Shown: positions 43,822 through 53,776 of the stretch, piece by piece | How positions within the stretch are numbered: position 1 is the stretch's first letter | How the letters are laid out: the number at the start of each line of letters is the position of its first letter | Assembly (NCBI GenBank): GCA_963789565.1 | Contig: CAWBKX010000002.1 | Coordinates: 3,100,001 to 3,164,000, forward strand | Length of the DNA: 64,000 bases | DNA from: CALAGB01 sp963789565 | GTDB taxonomy: Bacteria > Chloroflexota > Chloroflexia > Thermomicrobiales > Thermomicrobiaceae | Reading direction: 5' to 3' | Notes under the pieces: generated by a model | The model's database searches: none | Told to the model about the DNA's origin: nothing | The model's input: only the letters and a program-made list of their open reading frames with translations | Made by a program: the position numbers and the translations under genes

Positions 43822-45225
43822 CGAAAGCAAATCGGCTGGATCTGCGTCTCGCCGCCAGTGTGACCGCCGGAAAGCTGAGCTCCAGCGCCATTCGGGTGCT
43901 TGGCCGTGGGGGTGGCACCGCTGCGCCCGGAGTGGTCTCGAATACCATCGATCCCCATATCCTCGACAAGCTGGCCCGCAAAGTTCGCGGTGGTTGCATC
44001 GTCGTGGCCGGGACGAACGGGAAGACGACCACCTCCCGTATGCTGGCCGACATTCTTCAGGCTGCCGAACTGCGCGTCATCCACAACCGCACTGGCTCAA
44101 ACCTGGTCCGCGGCATCAGCGCTGCTTTTGCCGCGCAGAGTAGCTGGTCCGGCGAACCTCACGGTGACGTAGCCGTCATCGAGACTGATGAAGCAGCGTT
44201 CCCGGACGTGGTTCGGCGTTCGAATCCGCGATTGATCCTGCTGCTCAACCTCTTTCGCGACCAGCTCGATCGCTATGGAGAGCTTGACACGATCGCCAGT
44301 CACTGGCGCGAGGCATTCGAGCAGCTTCGTGGCGATCAATTGCTGGTCGTGAACGGAGACGATCCTGCGTTGGCGGCCATCACCGATGGGGTACGCGGGC
44401 GAGCGAGTCGTGTTCGGACTGAGCGAGACCAAGTACGCGCTGGACGCGTTGCCTCATGCGGTCGACTCCGCCATCTGCCGGCGCTGCGGATCGCCGCTGA
44501 AGTATGAACAACTATTCCTGTCGCACTTGGGCGATTATGTCTGCCCGAACTGTGGTTTTCGGCGGCCGGATCTGGACGTCGCGGCCGGCGACCTCGAACT
44601 GCGCGCGCTCGACTCTGTGTCATTTCGTCTCAAAGGTCTGAACCAGGACCTCGACCTGAATGTCGCCATTCCCGGCCTTTACAACGCCTACAACGCGCTG
44701 GCCGCCGCCACTGCGGCGCTCGCCATCAACATTGCGCCTCATCTGATCTCGGAGTCGCTGTCCAACTTCCGGTCCGCGTTCGGGCGTATCGAACGCCTTC
44801 GTTACCGCGACCGCGACCTCGTGATCGTCCTCGTCAAGAATCCGGTCGGGTTCGATGAAGTGCTGCGGATGTTGGCGACGGCTGGTCAGAACGAGCCGAC
44901 CATGATCGTGATCAACGATCTTGATGCCGACGGACGCGACGTCTCCTGGCTCTGGGATGTGAATGTTGAACAGCTTGCGAACGGCACATCGCCCCTCTTC
45001 ACGAGTGGATTGCGCGGGCCGGATATGGCTACGCGCTTGAAGTACGCGGGCATCGACAATGAGCGCATCCATCCGCTGGGTGAGCTGCGTCAGGCGTTGG
45101 ACGAGTTTGTTGACGCCATCCCACAGGGCGAAACGGGGTATATTCTTCCAACATACACGTCGATGCTGGAACTGCGTGAGATCCTGGCCCAACGGGGTGC
45201 GGTGACCTCCTTTTGGCAGCAATGA
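43818..45225 (+). CDS. murT: Lipid II isoglutaminyl synthase subunit MurT (frameshifted)
   Basis: A Mur-ligase-like protein interrupted by a +1 frameshift. The first part (43818 to about 44388) has the nucleotide-binding GTNGKTTT (residues 65-72), SNLVRGISAAFAAQ and NLFRDQLDRYGELDTI. The second (44386-45225) has the zinc-ribbon insert of MurT, with CRRCGSPL and YVCPNCGFRRP, and the C-terminal domain PVGFDEVLRML. The frame is restored if GGGG at 44388-44391 is GGG, giving DGYAGERVVFGLSETKY. MurT with GatD amidates the second residue of the peptidoglycan stem (D-Glu to D-iGln). Its start overlaps mreC and gatD follows after 28 bases. Confidence 0.88.
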
Positions 45226-45253
45226 CCCGACCATTGGCGAGAGGAACCGAGCA

Positions 45254-45984
45254 GTGAAGCTGACGATCTGCTGGCTCTACGGGAATGCGATGAACATCTA
45301 CGGCGATCGCGGCAATGTACTGGCCCTGTCGCAGCGCTGCCGTTGGCGTGGCATCGAGGCCGAGATCGTCCATTGCGGCGTTGACGATCCGCTTCCGGCC
45401 GGCGCCTACGACATTTTCTTTTGGGGCGGCGGACAGGACCGCGAGCAGATCAACGTCTCTGCCGACATCCAGGGAGCCAAAGGCGACGTGCTGAAGGCGG
45501 AAGTGGAAGACGGCGCGCCGCTTCTCTCGGTTTGCGGTGGCTACCAATTGCTCGGTCAGTATTACCGTCCTCACGATGGGGACGAGCTGCCTGGGATCAG
45601 CCTCTTCGACGCCTGGAGCGTCGCCGGAAACGAGCGGTTTATCGGCAACGTCGTGGTCGAGTCGGATGAGTTCGGTGAGCTGGTCGGGTTCGAGAACCAC
45701 AGCGGGCTGACCTATCTTGGTCCGAGCGCGCAACCACTGGGTCGCGTGCGGGTCGGCCACGGAAACAACGGCAACGACGGTTTCGAAGGCTGTCACTATC
45801 GAGAATGCCATCGGCTGCTACATGCATGGAGCGCTGCTTCCCAAGAATCCGGTGGTCTCCGACTATTCTGATTCGGGCGGCGCTGCGGCGACGGTATGGT
45901 GTTGACGAGATGGAAACGCTCGACGATTCGCTCGAGATCGCCGCGCACGCCTCGGCGGTCAAACGGGCGCTCGTGCAACGTTAG
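45254..45984 (+). CDS. gatD: Lipid II isoglutaminyl synthase glutaminase subunit GatD (two frameshifts)
   Basis: A glutamine amidotransferase (class I) partner of MurT. It has NIYGDRGNVLAL, IFFWGGGQDREQ and the nucleophile Cys94 in LLSVCGGYQLLGQYY. Frame 1 runs to about 45787, then continues in a +1 frame as TIENAIGCYMHGALLPKNPV to about 45868, then in a further +1 frame as LIRAALRRRYGVDE to the stop TAG 45982-45984. The catalytic His lies in YMHG of the middle piece. The second shift is repaired by removing one T from TATTCTG near 45867; the first lies near GGC 45788-45790. GatD supplies ammonia for MurT. Confidence 0.85.
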
Positions 45985-46028
45985 GTTCCAACGACCAACG
46001 TAGTTCTCGATCGTAGAGGGGGGATTCG

Positions 46029-46777
46029 ATGCGAATTGCAATCATCTCGGACGTCCACGGAAACATTCATGCGCTCGATGCCGTGCTGGCCGATTTGGAT
46101 GCGTCCGGCCCGTACGACGAAATCGTCTACGGGGGCGACGTCGCGTTCAACGGTGCGTTCCCGTCTGAATGCATCGACAGAATGCGCGAACGTGGCTACC
46201 GAGCCGTGCGTGGCAACACCGACGAGTTCCTCGTCGTTATGGCCAGGGGATCCTCCTATGAGACATCGGTGACAGACGACACGCAACAGCACTCGCCGCG
46301 CTGCAGGAGTTGGACCGCTGGGCGAACGACAGGTTGTCGGATGAGCAGATCGACTATCTCGCAAGCTGGCCGTTGCGGATCGATATTAAAGGACCTGACG
46401 ATCAGATATTGACGATCTGCCATGCCTCCCCGTGGAGTGCGCACGTCACCGTCTTCGGAGACGCGAGTGAGGACGTCGCGCGGCAGGTGCTCGATCACGC
46501 CGATTCTCAGGCCGTTGCCTATGGGCACATCCACGTGCAGTACCGCCGTGAAATCGACGGACGAGTGCTGTGCTCCGTGGGAAGCATTGGCGCTCCGTTT
46601 GACGGCGATCCGCGAGCGGCCTATGCCGTGCTGACCAACGACGGCGCGGGCTGGGACGTCGAATTTCGACGCGTGGCCTACGACACGGACGCAGCCTACA
46701 ACGGGCTGATGGAGTCGACGTTGCCCAACCATGAGGCGGTCGCCGCCGGAGTCCGCGTGGGACGCCGCAACGTTTGA
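46029..46777 (+). CDS. Metallophosphoesterase (calcineurin-like, YfcE-type; frameshifted)
   Basis: A small calcineurin-like phosphoesterase. It begins MRIAIISDVHGN (metal-binding D8 and H10), then GGDVAFNG, RGNTDEF, and after a -1 frameshift resumes with LDRWANDRLSDEQ, ICHASPWSA and VAYGHIHVQYRR, which carries the last metal His. Adding one A to CAACAGC near 46286-46289 restores a natural TQTALAALQELDRWA join. Such enzymes hydrolyse cyclic dinucleotides or other phosphodiesters; the substrate is unknown. It sits between gatD and mreD in the cell-shape run, an unusual position. Confidence 0.8.
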
Positions 46778-46870
46778 CGTATGAGATCTGACCGCGTTGA
46801 ACATAACAATCGTCTGTGATACGCTTTTCGCGGAGACACGGCTGAACCGGATGGGGACGATACGGGGCCG

Positions 46871-47368
46871 GTGACACGTCTCGTTTTTGCACTCGTGATT
46901 GCAACCATGGCGCTCGCCCAGGCGGCGCTGATCCCGGCGATGAATCTGCTCAGCATCGGCCCAAACATCGTGTTGGTGCTGATTCTGATCTGGAGCGCCG
47001 AACGTGGCATGGCCGAGGGCGTCATCTGGACACTTCCGGTCGGTATCCTGCTGGATCTGTTGGCGCTCGATCCACTCGGCTCAAACACGCTCGCGCTGCT
47101 ACCGGTGGCCGTGATCGGCGGGTTGGCCCAGCGGCGCCTCTTCCATAGCGGTGTAATCATCCCCATGGTGCTCGTCGTGGCCGCAACGATCGTGCATCAG
47201 ATCGTGGGAGTGGTCGTCTCGGCCGCTACCGGTTCAGGCTATTCGCTGGGTGCCACCATGCGGCTATCATTCTTGACGGCCCTGCTGAACGTCGCCATGG
47301 TGCCTGTTCTCTACATCGGAGTTGCCATTTTGGATCGTTTGGGGGTTGTTCGTGCGTCGCGCGCGTAA
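46871..47368 (+). CDS. mreD: Rod shape-determining protein MreD
   Basis: A 165-residue integral membrane protein with five predicted helices, starting VFALVIATMALAQAALI, and AERGMAEGVIWTLPVGILLDLLALDPLGSN, the MreD consensus region with the LDLLALDPLG motif (given here in part). It helps tie MreB/MreC to the wall synthases. GTG 46871 is the start. Its stop overlaps the proposed start of mrdA, so translation is coupled. Placing murT, gatD and a phosphoesterase between mreC and mreD is uncommon. Confidence 0.88.
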   Translation: MTRLVFALVIATMALAQAALIPAMNLLSIGPNIVLVLILIWSAERGMAEGVIWTLPVGILLDLLALDPLGSNTLALLPVAVIGGLAQRRLFHSGVIIPMVLVVAATIVHQIVGVVVSAATGSGYSLGATMRLSFLTALLNVAMVPVLYIGVAILDRLGVVRASRA

Positions 47369-49610
47369 GCGAATGGAGCTGGTTCGATTTGCCGACCGAA
47401 AGGGGAGGCGAGTCGACGAGCGTGCCGATGACGAGGTCTTCATCTCGCGGCGCATGTTCCTCTTCAAGGGCATCGTCGTCGTCGGTTTCGGCGGTCTAGC
47501 GGCCAAGCTGGCCAAGATGCAGATGGTCGACGCTCGCCAGTACGCCAATCAGGTGAAGGGGAACAGTCAACGATTCGAGGTCCTCAACGCGCCACGCGGC
47601 TTGATCGTCGATCGCAACGGAAACACGCTGGCGGAGAATCGCATCAGCTGGACCGTGTCAGTTCTGCCTCCGCTCGTACCCGACGACGCTGAGAAAGTCA
47701 GCTTCATCCGTGATCAGCTCACCTCGACACTCGACCTCAAACCGATGCTGGTGGTGCGCAAGAACGGTTTGCCGCTCGGATCGGAAGACTACGTACTGAC
47801 GTCGCTGGCGCAGGCGATTGGCACGGATCCGAAGGACCTGATACAGCAGGTGATGGTCGACACGTCTGACAACCTGGTATCGGTGAAGGACGACCTGACC
47901 CCAGCGCAGGCCGACCAATACAAGCCCCTCGAAGATCAGCTCCCAGGCGTGCACGTCATGGGATACTTTGACTTCCTCCTCGAGCTGCATGCCGATAGCG
48001 TTCTGCCTGTGACCGTCAAAGAGGACGTGCCGAAAGACGTGGCCCTGGCGCTGCAGGCGAATTCGGTCTATCTACCGGGCGTTGGGGTGAGCGATCAGAA
48101 GCTGGTCCGCCGCTACCTTGGTGGTGACGATTTCTCTCACATGCTCGGCTACGTCGGGCCGATCGATCAGGAGGAATACGACTCGTACCAGAACAAGGGG
48201 AACAATCCCTATATCGCCACCGATTACGTCGGGCGAGGGGGACTGGAAGAAGCATTTGAGTCGTATTTGCGCGGTGTGCACGGCGGACGCTGGGTTCAGA
48301 CCGATGCGCGTGGAGTCGAGATCTCCGAGATCCCGTCAATGCGTCGCGATCCGCAACCGGGGCACACCGCAGTGCTCACCATCGACAGTGACTTTCAAAA
48401 GGCCGTCTCTGCCGCTCTCGCCGACGGCATCCAGAAAGCCAACGAAGGCGCTCTCACCGACGGTCTCTCGCCAGTGGGATCGGGTGTGGCCGTAGCCATC
48501 AACCCGCAGAATGGCGAGATTTTGGCTCTGGTTTCGTTGCCGAACTACAACAATCAGCTCTTCGTCGACGGCATCTCGGAGAAGCAATATCAGGACTACC
48601 TCAACGACCCGTTCACGCCGCTGAACGACAACTCAATCAGCGGTGAATTCCCGCCCGGTTCGACGATCAAGCCGCTCCTGGCCTGTGGCGCGCTGCAAGA
48701 AGGGACGCTCAATCTTCAAACCGAGTATTACTGTGCTGGGTCTATTCGAGTTCCGACCGTGACCGACGAGGCAGGCGGCAATGAATACGTCTGCTGGCTC
48801 GCGTCTGGTCACCATTCCATCTCGATCGAGGATGCCATTGCTCAGTCGTGTGACGTCTTCTTCTACAATGTCGGCGCTCCCGGACAGATCCCTGAAGGCT
48901 CAACCCAGCCGCTGCATTACTACATCCCTGGGCAGGCACAGCCGCACAATTTTGAGGGGCTGGGGATCGACCTGATCGACAAGTATCTGCGCGGATCTTT
49001 CGGCTTCGGCCAGCAGACGGGTGTCGAGCTTGCGGGCGAGGCCTCTGGCGTCGTTCCGGATGCCAAGTGGCTCTTCCAATCGCCTTTGCACGAATACTGG
49101 TCTGTCGGCGATACTATCAACGTCTCGATCGGACAGGGGCACGTGTCCTGTACTCCGCTGCAGTTGGCCAGCGCCCATGCGGCCATCGCCAATGGCGGTA
49201 CCTATTACCGGCCACGACTGGTCAAAGAGCTGCGCGATTCCGACGAACAGGTCTTTCGGTCATTCCAACCTGAGAAGCTTTGGTCCCTATCAGTCGATTC
49301 TCAGCACGTTGAGGCAGTTCGCAACGGCATGCGGAAGACGGTCACCGAGGGAACCGCGATGGGGAAATTCGTCCTCACGGGGAACGATTTTCCGATTGCT
49401 GGTAAGACCGGCACCGCTGAGTTCGGCGAAATGATCGATGGCAAGTATCGGCGCTCCCATGCATGGTTCGCCGCATGGGCGCCATTTGACAAGCCGGAGA
49501 TCGCGGTCATCGTGCTGATTGAGAAGGGCGGCGAGGGCGCGACGTACGCGGTGCCGGTGGCCGACGCGATTCTCGCGGCTCACTTTGGAAAGACACCAGC
49601 GAAAGCCTAG
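47352..49610 (+). CDS. mrdA: Penicillin-binding protein 2 (peptidoglycan transpeptidase)
   Basis: A 752-residue class B PBP. After a basic N-terminus and one membrane helix (FLFKGIVVVGFGGLAAK), it has an N-terminal dimerisation domain (APRGLIVDRNGNTLAEN) and a transpeptidase domain with the active-site Ser in PGSTIKP (about residue 437), the SCD motif in IAQSCDVFFYN and KTGTAEF, typical of PBP2 proteins. It cross-links the lateral wall in the elongasome with RodA. GTG 47352 with GGGGG upstream is chosen over starts at 47322 and 47373; it overlaps mreD by 17 bases. Confidence 0.93.
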   Translation: MRRARKRMELVRFADRKGRRVDERADDEVFISRRMFLFKGIVVVGFGGLAAKLAKMQMVDARQYANQVKGNSQRFEVLNAPRGLIVDRNGNTLAENRISWTVSVLPPLVPDDAEKVSFIRDQLTSTLDLKPMLVVRKNGLPLGSEDYVLTSLAQAIGTDPKDLIQQVMVDTSDNLVSVKDDLTPAQADQYKPLEDQLPGVHVMGYFDFLLELHADSVLPVTVKEDVPKDVALALQANSVYLPGVGVSDQKLVRRYLGGDDFSHMLGYVGPIDQEEYDSYQNKGNNPYIATDYVGRGGLEEAFESYLRGVHGGRWVQTDARGVEISEIPSMRRDPQPGHTAVLTIDSDFQKAVSAALADGIQKANEGALTDGLSPVGSGVAVAINPQNGEILALVSLPNYNNQLFVDGISEKQYQDYLNDPFTPLNDNSISGEFPPGSTIKPLLACGALQEGTLNLQTEYYCAGSIRVPTVTDEAGGNEYVCWLASGHHSISIEDAIAQSCDVFFYNVGAPGQIPEGSTQPLHYYIPGQAQPHNFEGLGIDLIDKYLRGSFGFGQQTGVELAGEASGVVPDAKWLFQSPLHEYWSVGDTINVSIGQGHVSCTPLQLASAHAAIANGGTYYRPRLVKELRDSDEQVFRSFQPEKLWSLSVDSQHVEAVRNGMRKTVTEGTAMGKFVLTGNDFPIAGKTGTAEFGEMIDGKYRRSHAWFAAWAPFDKPEIAVIVLIEKGGEGATYAVPVADAILAAHFGKTPAKA

Positions 49611-49706
49611 ACTTGAGGCGTCGAGCGGCACTCCAATAGACGCCGTTGCGTATTCCAGGGTAGTCGTGGTGCGGGATTTGGCGGTTGGGGAAGGAGCGCA
49701 TGGCCC

Positions 49707-50438
49707 ATGGCCGAGCGGTATCGTGAGAACTACGAGCAAGTTCGTGTGCGGGGCACGCGTGACGGCTTCATTCTCCAGTTGCCGCTGGAAGCCCCTTTGC
49801 CCGTCCTGCTTGGTATGGTACGCGGCTGCATCGACGGTGGCGGTGAATTCTTTCAACAATCCGAGCTCGTCATCGACTATGGCGCACGCGTTCCAAACGT
49901 CGAGGAGATCGTCGCATTGCGTTCTCTACTCTCCGAGCGTGGCGTTCGACTCCGCACGGTGATCTCCGGCAACCCGACCTACGGCGAGATGCTTCGTTCC
50001 TGGGGGTATCACCCGTTGCGCGTGGTATCGCAGGGGGCGATTGACGAAGGACAGGACACCGGCTCACACACCAACGCTGACGGTGAACGAAGTGCGCTCT
50101 ACGTGCGACGGACATTGCGATCGGGTTCGTCGATTCAGTCCGACGGCGACGTGCTGGTCGTTGGCGACGTCAACGCCGGAGCCGAGATAACGGCCGCCGG
50201 AGACGTGCTGGTCTGGGGCACCATTCGCGGAACAGTCCACGCGGGCATTGACGGTGACTACTCCGCCATTATTTGTGCGCTCAAACTCACCCCGACGCAG
50301 CTTCGCATTGGCAGCATTTACGCACGGCCGCCGGACCAACGGAGTGTTGAAGCAGACGTGCCGATGGTGGCGCGCATTCACAACGGCGAGATCATCGTGG
50401 AACCATGGAAGACAGACCGCCGGGCGACGCGGTCCTGA
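49707..50438 (+). CDS. minC: Septum-site determining protein MinC
   Basis: A 243-residue MinC. The N-terminal domain (about 10-110) has a MinC_N-like fold and GVRLRTVISGNP; the C-terminal domain (about 130-235) is a right-handed beta-helix with repeats RRTLRSGSSIQSDGDVLVVG, DVNAGAEITAAGDVLVWGTI and TVHAGIDGDYSAIICALKL. MinC inhibits FtsZ polymerisation; the C-terminal domain binds MinD. Coupled by 62 bases to minD. ATG 49707 is the start. Confidence 0.93.
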   Translation: MAERYRENYEQVRVRGTRDGFILQLPLEAPLPVLLGMVRGCIDGGGEFFQQSELVIDYGARVPNVEEIVALRSLLSERGVRLRTVISGNPTYGEMLRSWGYHPLRVVSQGAIDEGQDTGSHTNADGERSALYVRRTLRSGSSIQSDGDVLVVGDVNAGAEITAAGDVLVWGTIRGTVHAGIDGDYSAIICALKLTPTQLRIGSIYARPPDQRSVEADVPMVARIHNGEIIVEPWKTDRRATRS

Positions 50439-50500
50439 GGGATTCAAATCGGCGTTTTGGACCCGGGCGCCACGGCGCGACCAGTCATTGAGGTAGGGAT

Positions 50501-51361
50501 ATGGGAGAAGACCGACAGCATGGAACGCTCGGGCGGATCATCACGATCACTTCGGGCAAGGGTGGCGTTGGAAAGACCACCACGACGGCCAATATCGGCG
50601 CGGCCCTCGCGTCGCTCGGCAGGTCGGTCGTTCTCATTGACGCCGATATCGGTTTGCGCAACCTCGACATCGTCCTGGGTCTCGAGAACCGCATCGTCTA
50701 CGACCTGGTCGACGTCGTCGAGGGGACCTGTCGTCTGCGTCAGGCGATGATTCGCGACAAACGGCTCAACAATCTCTATCTGATTCCGGCAGCGCAAACG
50801 CGAGAGAAGGAAGCCGTTTCCCCTCAGCAGATGAAGACCCTGTGTGAGGAACTTCGACGGCAGTTTGATTTCACGCTGATCGATTCTCCAGCCGGAATAG
50901 AGCAGGGCTTCCGTAATTCGATCGCCGGAGCTGACGACGTCGTGGTTGTCACGAACCCCGAGGTCTCCTCTGTGCGTGACGCCGACCGCATTGTCGGGCT
51001 GGTGGAAGCGGCCGAACTGGCCACGCCGAAACTCATCGTCAACCGCATCGACCCTGCGCTGGTTCGCCGCGGCGACATGATGAGCGTCGACGACGTGACA
51101 GAGATTCTGTCGATCCCGTTGATCGGCGTCGTGCCAAACGACGAGACGATCGTGACTTCGACCAATCGCGGCGAACCTGCCGCGCTCGACCCCGAGTCAA
51201 AAGCAGGGCGTGCATTCCGTAACATCGCCAAGCGCATCAATGGCGAAGAAGTGCCGTTCATGCCGCTCGAAGAGCCGGATGGTGCCTGGCGGCGATTGCT
51301 CCGGTCGATCGGACTACGAAGCAACAAAGGGGAACCGGTGCGAGGGGGAGGGACGAGCTAG
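50501..51361 (+). CDS. minD: Septum-site determining ATPase MinD
   Basis: A 286-residue ParA/MinD ATPase. It has the deviant Walker A TSGKGGVGKTT (17-27), VLIDADIGLRNLDIVLGLEN, and the catalytic DSPAGIEQGFRN segment. The C-terminus carries an amphipathic helix (WRRLLRSIGLRS) for membrane attachment. MinD recruits MinC to the membrane and is displaced by MinE. It is followed directly by minE (the stop and start are adjacent at 51361/51362). Confidence 0.97.
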   Translation: MGEDRQHGTLGRIITITSGKGGVGKTTTTANIGAALASLGRSVVLIDADIGLRNLDIVLGLENRIVYDLVDVVEGTCRLRQAMIRDKRLNNLYLIPAAQTREKEAVSPQQMKTLCEELRRQFDFTLIDSPAGIEQGFRNSIAGADDVVVVTNPEVSSVRDADRIVGLVEAAELATPKLIVNRIDPALVRRGDMMSVDDVTEILSIPLIGVVPNDETIVTSTNRGEPAALDPESKAGRAFRNIAKRINGEEVPFMPLEEPDGAWRRLLRSIGLRSNKGEPVRGGGTS

Positions 51362-51640
51362 ATGGGCTTTTTTGACACTCTGCTAGGGCGTAGCGCGTCA
51401 CGACGGAATCCCTCGAGTGCCTCAATGGCCAAGCAACGCCTGGTCGAGGTTCTGGTGCAGGATCACGTCAAGATCACGCCTGACGTGATGGAAGCGATCC
51501 GCAGCGACATCTTGAAGATCCTGTCGAAACACCTCGACGTGGACGCCGACCAGCTGCAGATCAATCTGACGCGCACCGATCGCGGCGACAATCTGGTAGC
51601 GAACGTTCCGGTCCGCCGGGGCGCTGGATCGCGACATTAG
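51362..51640 (+). CDS. minE: Cell division topological factor MinE
   Basis: A 92-residue MinE. It shows the anti-MinCD helix region (AKQRLVEVLVQDHVKITP) and the topological specificity domain with DILKILSKHLDVDADQLQINL. MinE oscillates MinCD to place the septum mid-cell. It starts one base after the minD stop and ends seven bases before the epimerase gene. The full minCDE triad in a Chloroflexota-like genome goes with a rod shape. Confidence 0.92.
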   Translation: MGFFDTLLGRSASRRNPSSASMAKQRLVEVLVQDHVKITPDVMEAIRSDILKILSKHLDVDADQLQINLTRTDRGDNLVANVPVRRGAGSRH

Positions 51641-51646
51641 CGCGAC

Positions 51647-52063
51647 GTGATTGATTTATTGCCGCTCGGGGGGCTCGAGCTACATCATGTCGGCATAGTC
51701 GTACGCGATCTTGATACCACGATCGCTCATTACCGTCTGCTTGGGTTCGACGAACCGATTCAGGCGGATCTCCACGATCAGGGCGTGCGTGTCGCCACGT
51801 TTTCGGCTGGCTCCGGTTATCTCGAACTCCTGATGCCGATCGCCGAAGGGACGGGAGTGACGCGATTTCTGGAGTCGCGCGGCGAGGGCATGCATCACAT
51901 GGCCTTAAAAGTGCGCGATGTGGAAAAGGAACTGCGCCGACTCGAAGCCTCAGGCTTGCAGCTCATCGACCTGCATCCACGCGTCGGCGCCCATGGCTGG
52001 CTCGTCGCCTTCATCCATCCTCGCTCGTGTGGCGGTGTCCTGACCGAGCTCGTTCAGGTCTGA
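51647..52063 (+). CDS. mce: Methylmalonyl-CoA epimerase (VOC superfamily)
   Basis: A 138-residue vicinal-oxygen-chelate protein with LHHVGIVVRDLDTTI, the metal-binding YLELLMPI strand, GEGMHHMALKV and HPRSCGGVLTELVQV. These match methylmalonyl-CoA epimerase, which interconverts (2S)- and (2R)-methylmalonyl-CoA. It is placed immediately before the mutase gene, consistent with one propionate pathway. GTG 51647 is the start, seven bases after minE. Confidence 0.88.
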   Translation: MIDLLPLGGLELHHVGIVVRDLDTTIAHYRLLGFDEPIQADLHDQGVRVATFSAGSGYLELLMPIAEGTGVTRFLESRGEGMHHMALKVRDVEKELRRLEASGLQLIDLHPRVGAHGWLVAFIHPRSCGGVLTELVQV

Positions 52064-52087
52064 CGTTCGCCGAGAAGGGTCCTCAAC

Positions 52088-53663
52088 GTGATCAAGACAG
52101 GTTCCCACCGCGTGAACACCACCTCCGGCATCGAGATCGAGCCCGTCTACCGCGAGTCGGAGCGCATACCGCAACCCGATCCCGGAGAATACCCCTACAC
52201 GCGAGGCGTGTATCCGACCATGTACCGCGGTCGTCGCTGGACGATGCGTCAGTACGCCGGATTCTCCTCCGCCGAAGAGAGTAACCGCCGCTATCGGTTG
52301 CTTCTCGAACGTGGCCAGACGGGACTGAGCGTAGCATTCGATTTACCGACGCAGCTTGGCTATGACTCGGACGATCCGATCGCGCGAGCCGAAGTCGGAC
52401 GCGTCGGTGTGGCCATCAGCACGGTCGACGACATGCGCCGGTTGCTCGACCAAATCGACCTCTCACGAGTGACCACATCGATGACGATCAACGCACCCGC
52501 AGCGCTCCTCCTGCTGATGTATCAGATCGTGGCCGAAGAGCAGGGCGTCGATTCGAGCAAACTGGGCGGCACGATTCAAAACGACATCCTGAAGGAATAC
52601 GCCGCGCGTGGAACCTACATCTTTCCGCCTCGTCCATCGATGCGCCTGGTCACCGACACCTTCGCTTATTGCCGCGACAATCTCCCGCACTGGAACGTCA
52701 TCAGCATCAGTGGCTATCACATTCGTGAGGCGGGTTCGACCGCCGCGCAGGAGATCGCCTTCACGCTTTCAAACGCCATCGCCTACGTCAATGCTGCGCT
52801 TGAGGCCGGACTGAAAGTCGATGAGTTTGCTCCGCGTCTCAGCTTCTTCTTCAACGCCCACAGCAATTTCTTCGAAGAGGTTGCCAAATTCCGCGCAGCG
52901 CGCCGCATGTGGGCCAGGATCATGAAGGAACGTTTCCACGCGACCGACCCGAAATCGATGAGCCTGCGCTTCCACACGCAGACTGCGGGATCATCCCTCA
53001 CTGCCCAGCAGCCCCTCAATAACGTGGTGCGCGTCGCTTTTCAAGCGCTCAGCGCGGTGCTGGGCGGCACACAGAGTCTGCATACGAATGGCTTTGACGA
53101 GGCTCTCGGCCTTCCAACCGAAGACGCGGCCACACTTGCGCTGCGTACACAGCAGATCATCAGCGACGAGACTGGCGTGGCCGACACGGCCGACCCGCTC
53201 GGAGGCTCCTGGTTTGTGGAATCGCTGACGGACGAACTCGAACGACGCGCATGGGAGCTGATTGGTGAGGTCGAGGAGCGTGGAGGGTCGGTTGCGGCCA
53301 TCGAGTCAGGCTTCGTCCAGCAGGAGATCGCCGACAGCGCCTATAGCTGGGAGCTTGAGGTTCTCAACGGCGAACGTCCCATCGTCGGCGTAAACGAATA
53401 CCAGGCGGATGAAGAGGTGGCGGTGCCGATTTCACGCATCGACGATGAAGCCGTCCGTCGCCAGATCGACCGAGTGACCTGCGTACCGCGCCAATCAGGA
53501 TCGGGCCCGTGTCGAGCAGGCACTTGCCGAGGTCGAGCGAGCCGCACGTGGCACCGACAACTTGCTTGTCGTCATGAAGTCCGCTCTGCTGAGCGGCGCC
53601 ACGCTCGGCGAGATCTGCGGCCGTCTGCGCGACGCTTGGGGCGAGTACCGCCCCAGCACGTAG
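52088..53663 (+). CDS. Methylmalonyl-CoA mutase large-subunit-like protein (frameshifted near 3' end)
   Basis: A B12-dependent mutase TIM barrel of about 525 residues. It has RGVYPTMYRGRRWTMRQYAG, SVAFDLPTQLGYDSD, GTIQNDILKEY, SISGYHIREAGST and HTNGFDEALGLPTEDAA, all typical of methylmalonyl-CoA mutase. The separate B12-binding domain is absent, as in two-subunit forms. Near 53475-53485 the frame shifts by one base; the C-terminus resumes as NQDRARVEQALAEVERAARG and ends WGEYRPST at TAG 53661-53663. Removing one C of ACCT near 53480 gives the join RVTAYRANQDR. Without that repair, the reading frame would end in unrelated residues at 53728. It needs epimerase (upstream) and cobalamin. Confidence 0.88.
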
Positions 53664-53776
53664 CGGGCGACACATTCGGCCTCTCTGCGTTGGCGCGCGC
53701 GATGTGTTGCTCGTTGGCTCCTTACTGAGACTGCAATGTAGCCTTTTTCTTGGCGGCGCTCACCTGACTCGGAAGT

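Noticed and set aside
48840..48870. Active-site SxN motif of PBP2 read as SCD, apparently altered
   Set aside because: SxD variants (SCD, SSD) are normal in PBP2 proteins, so it is not a loss of activity.
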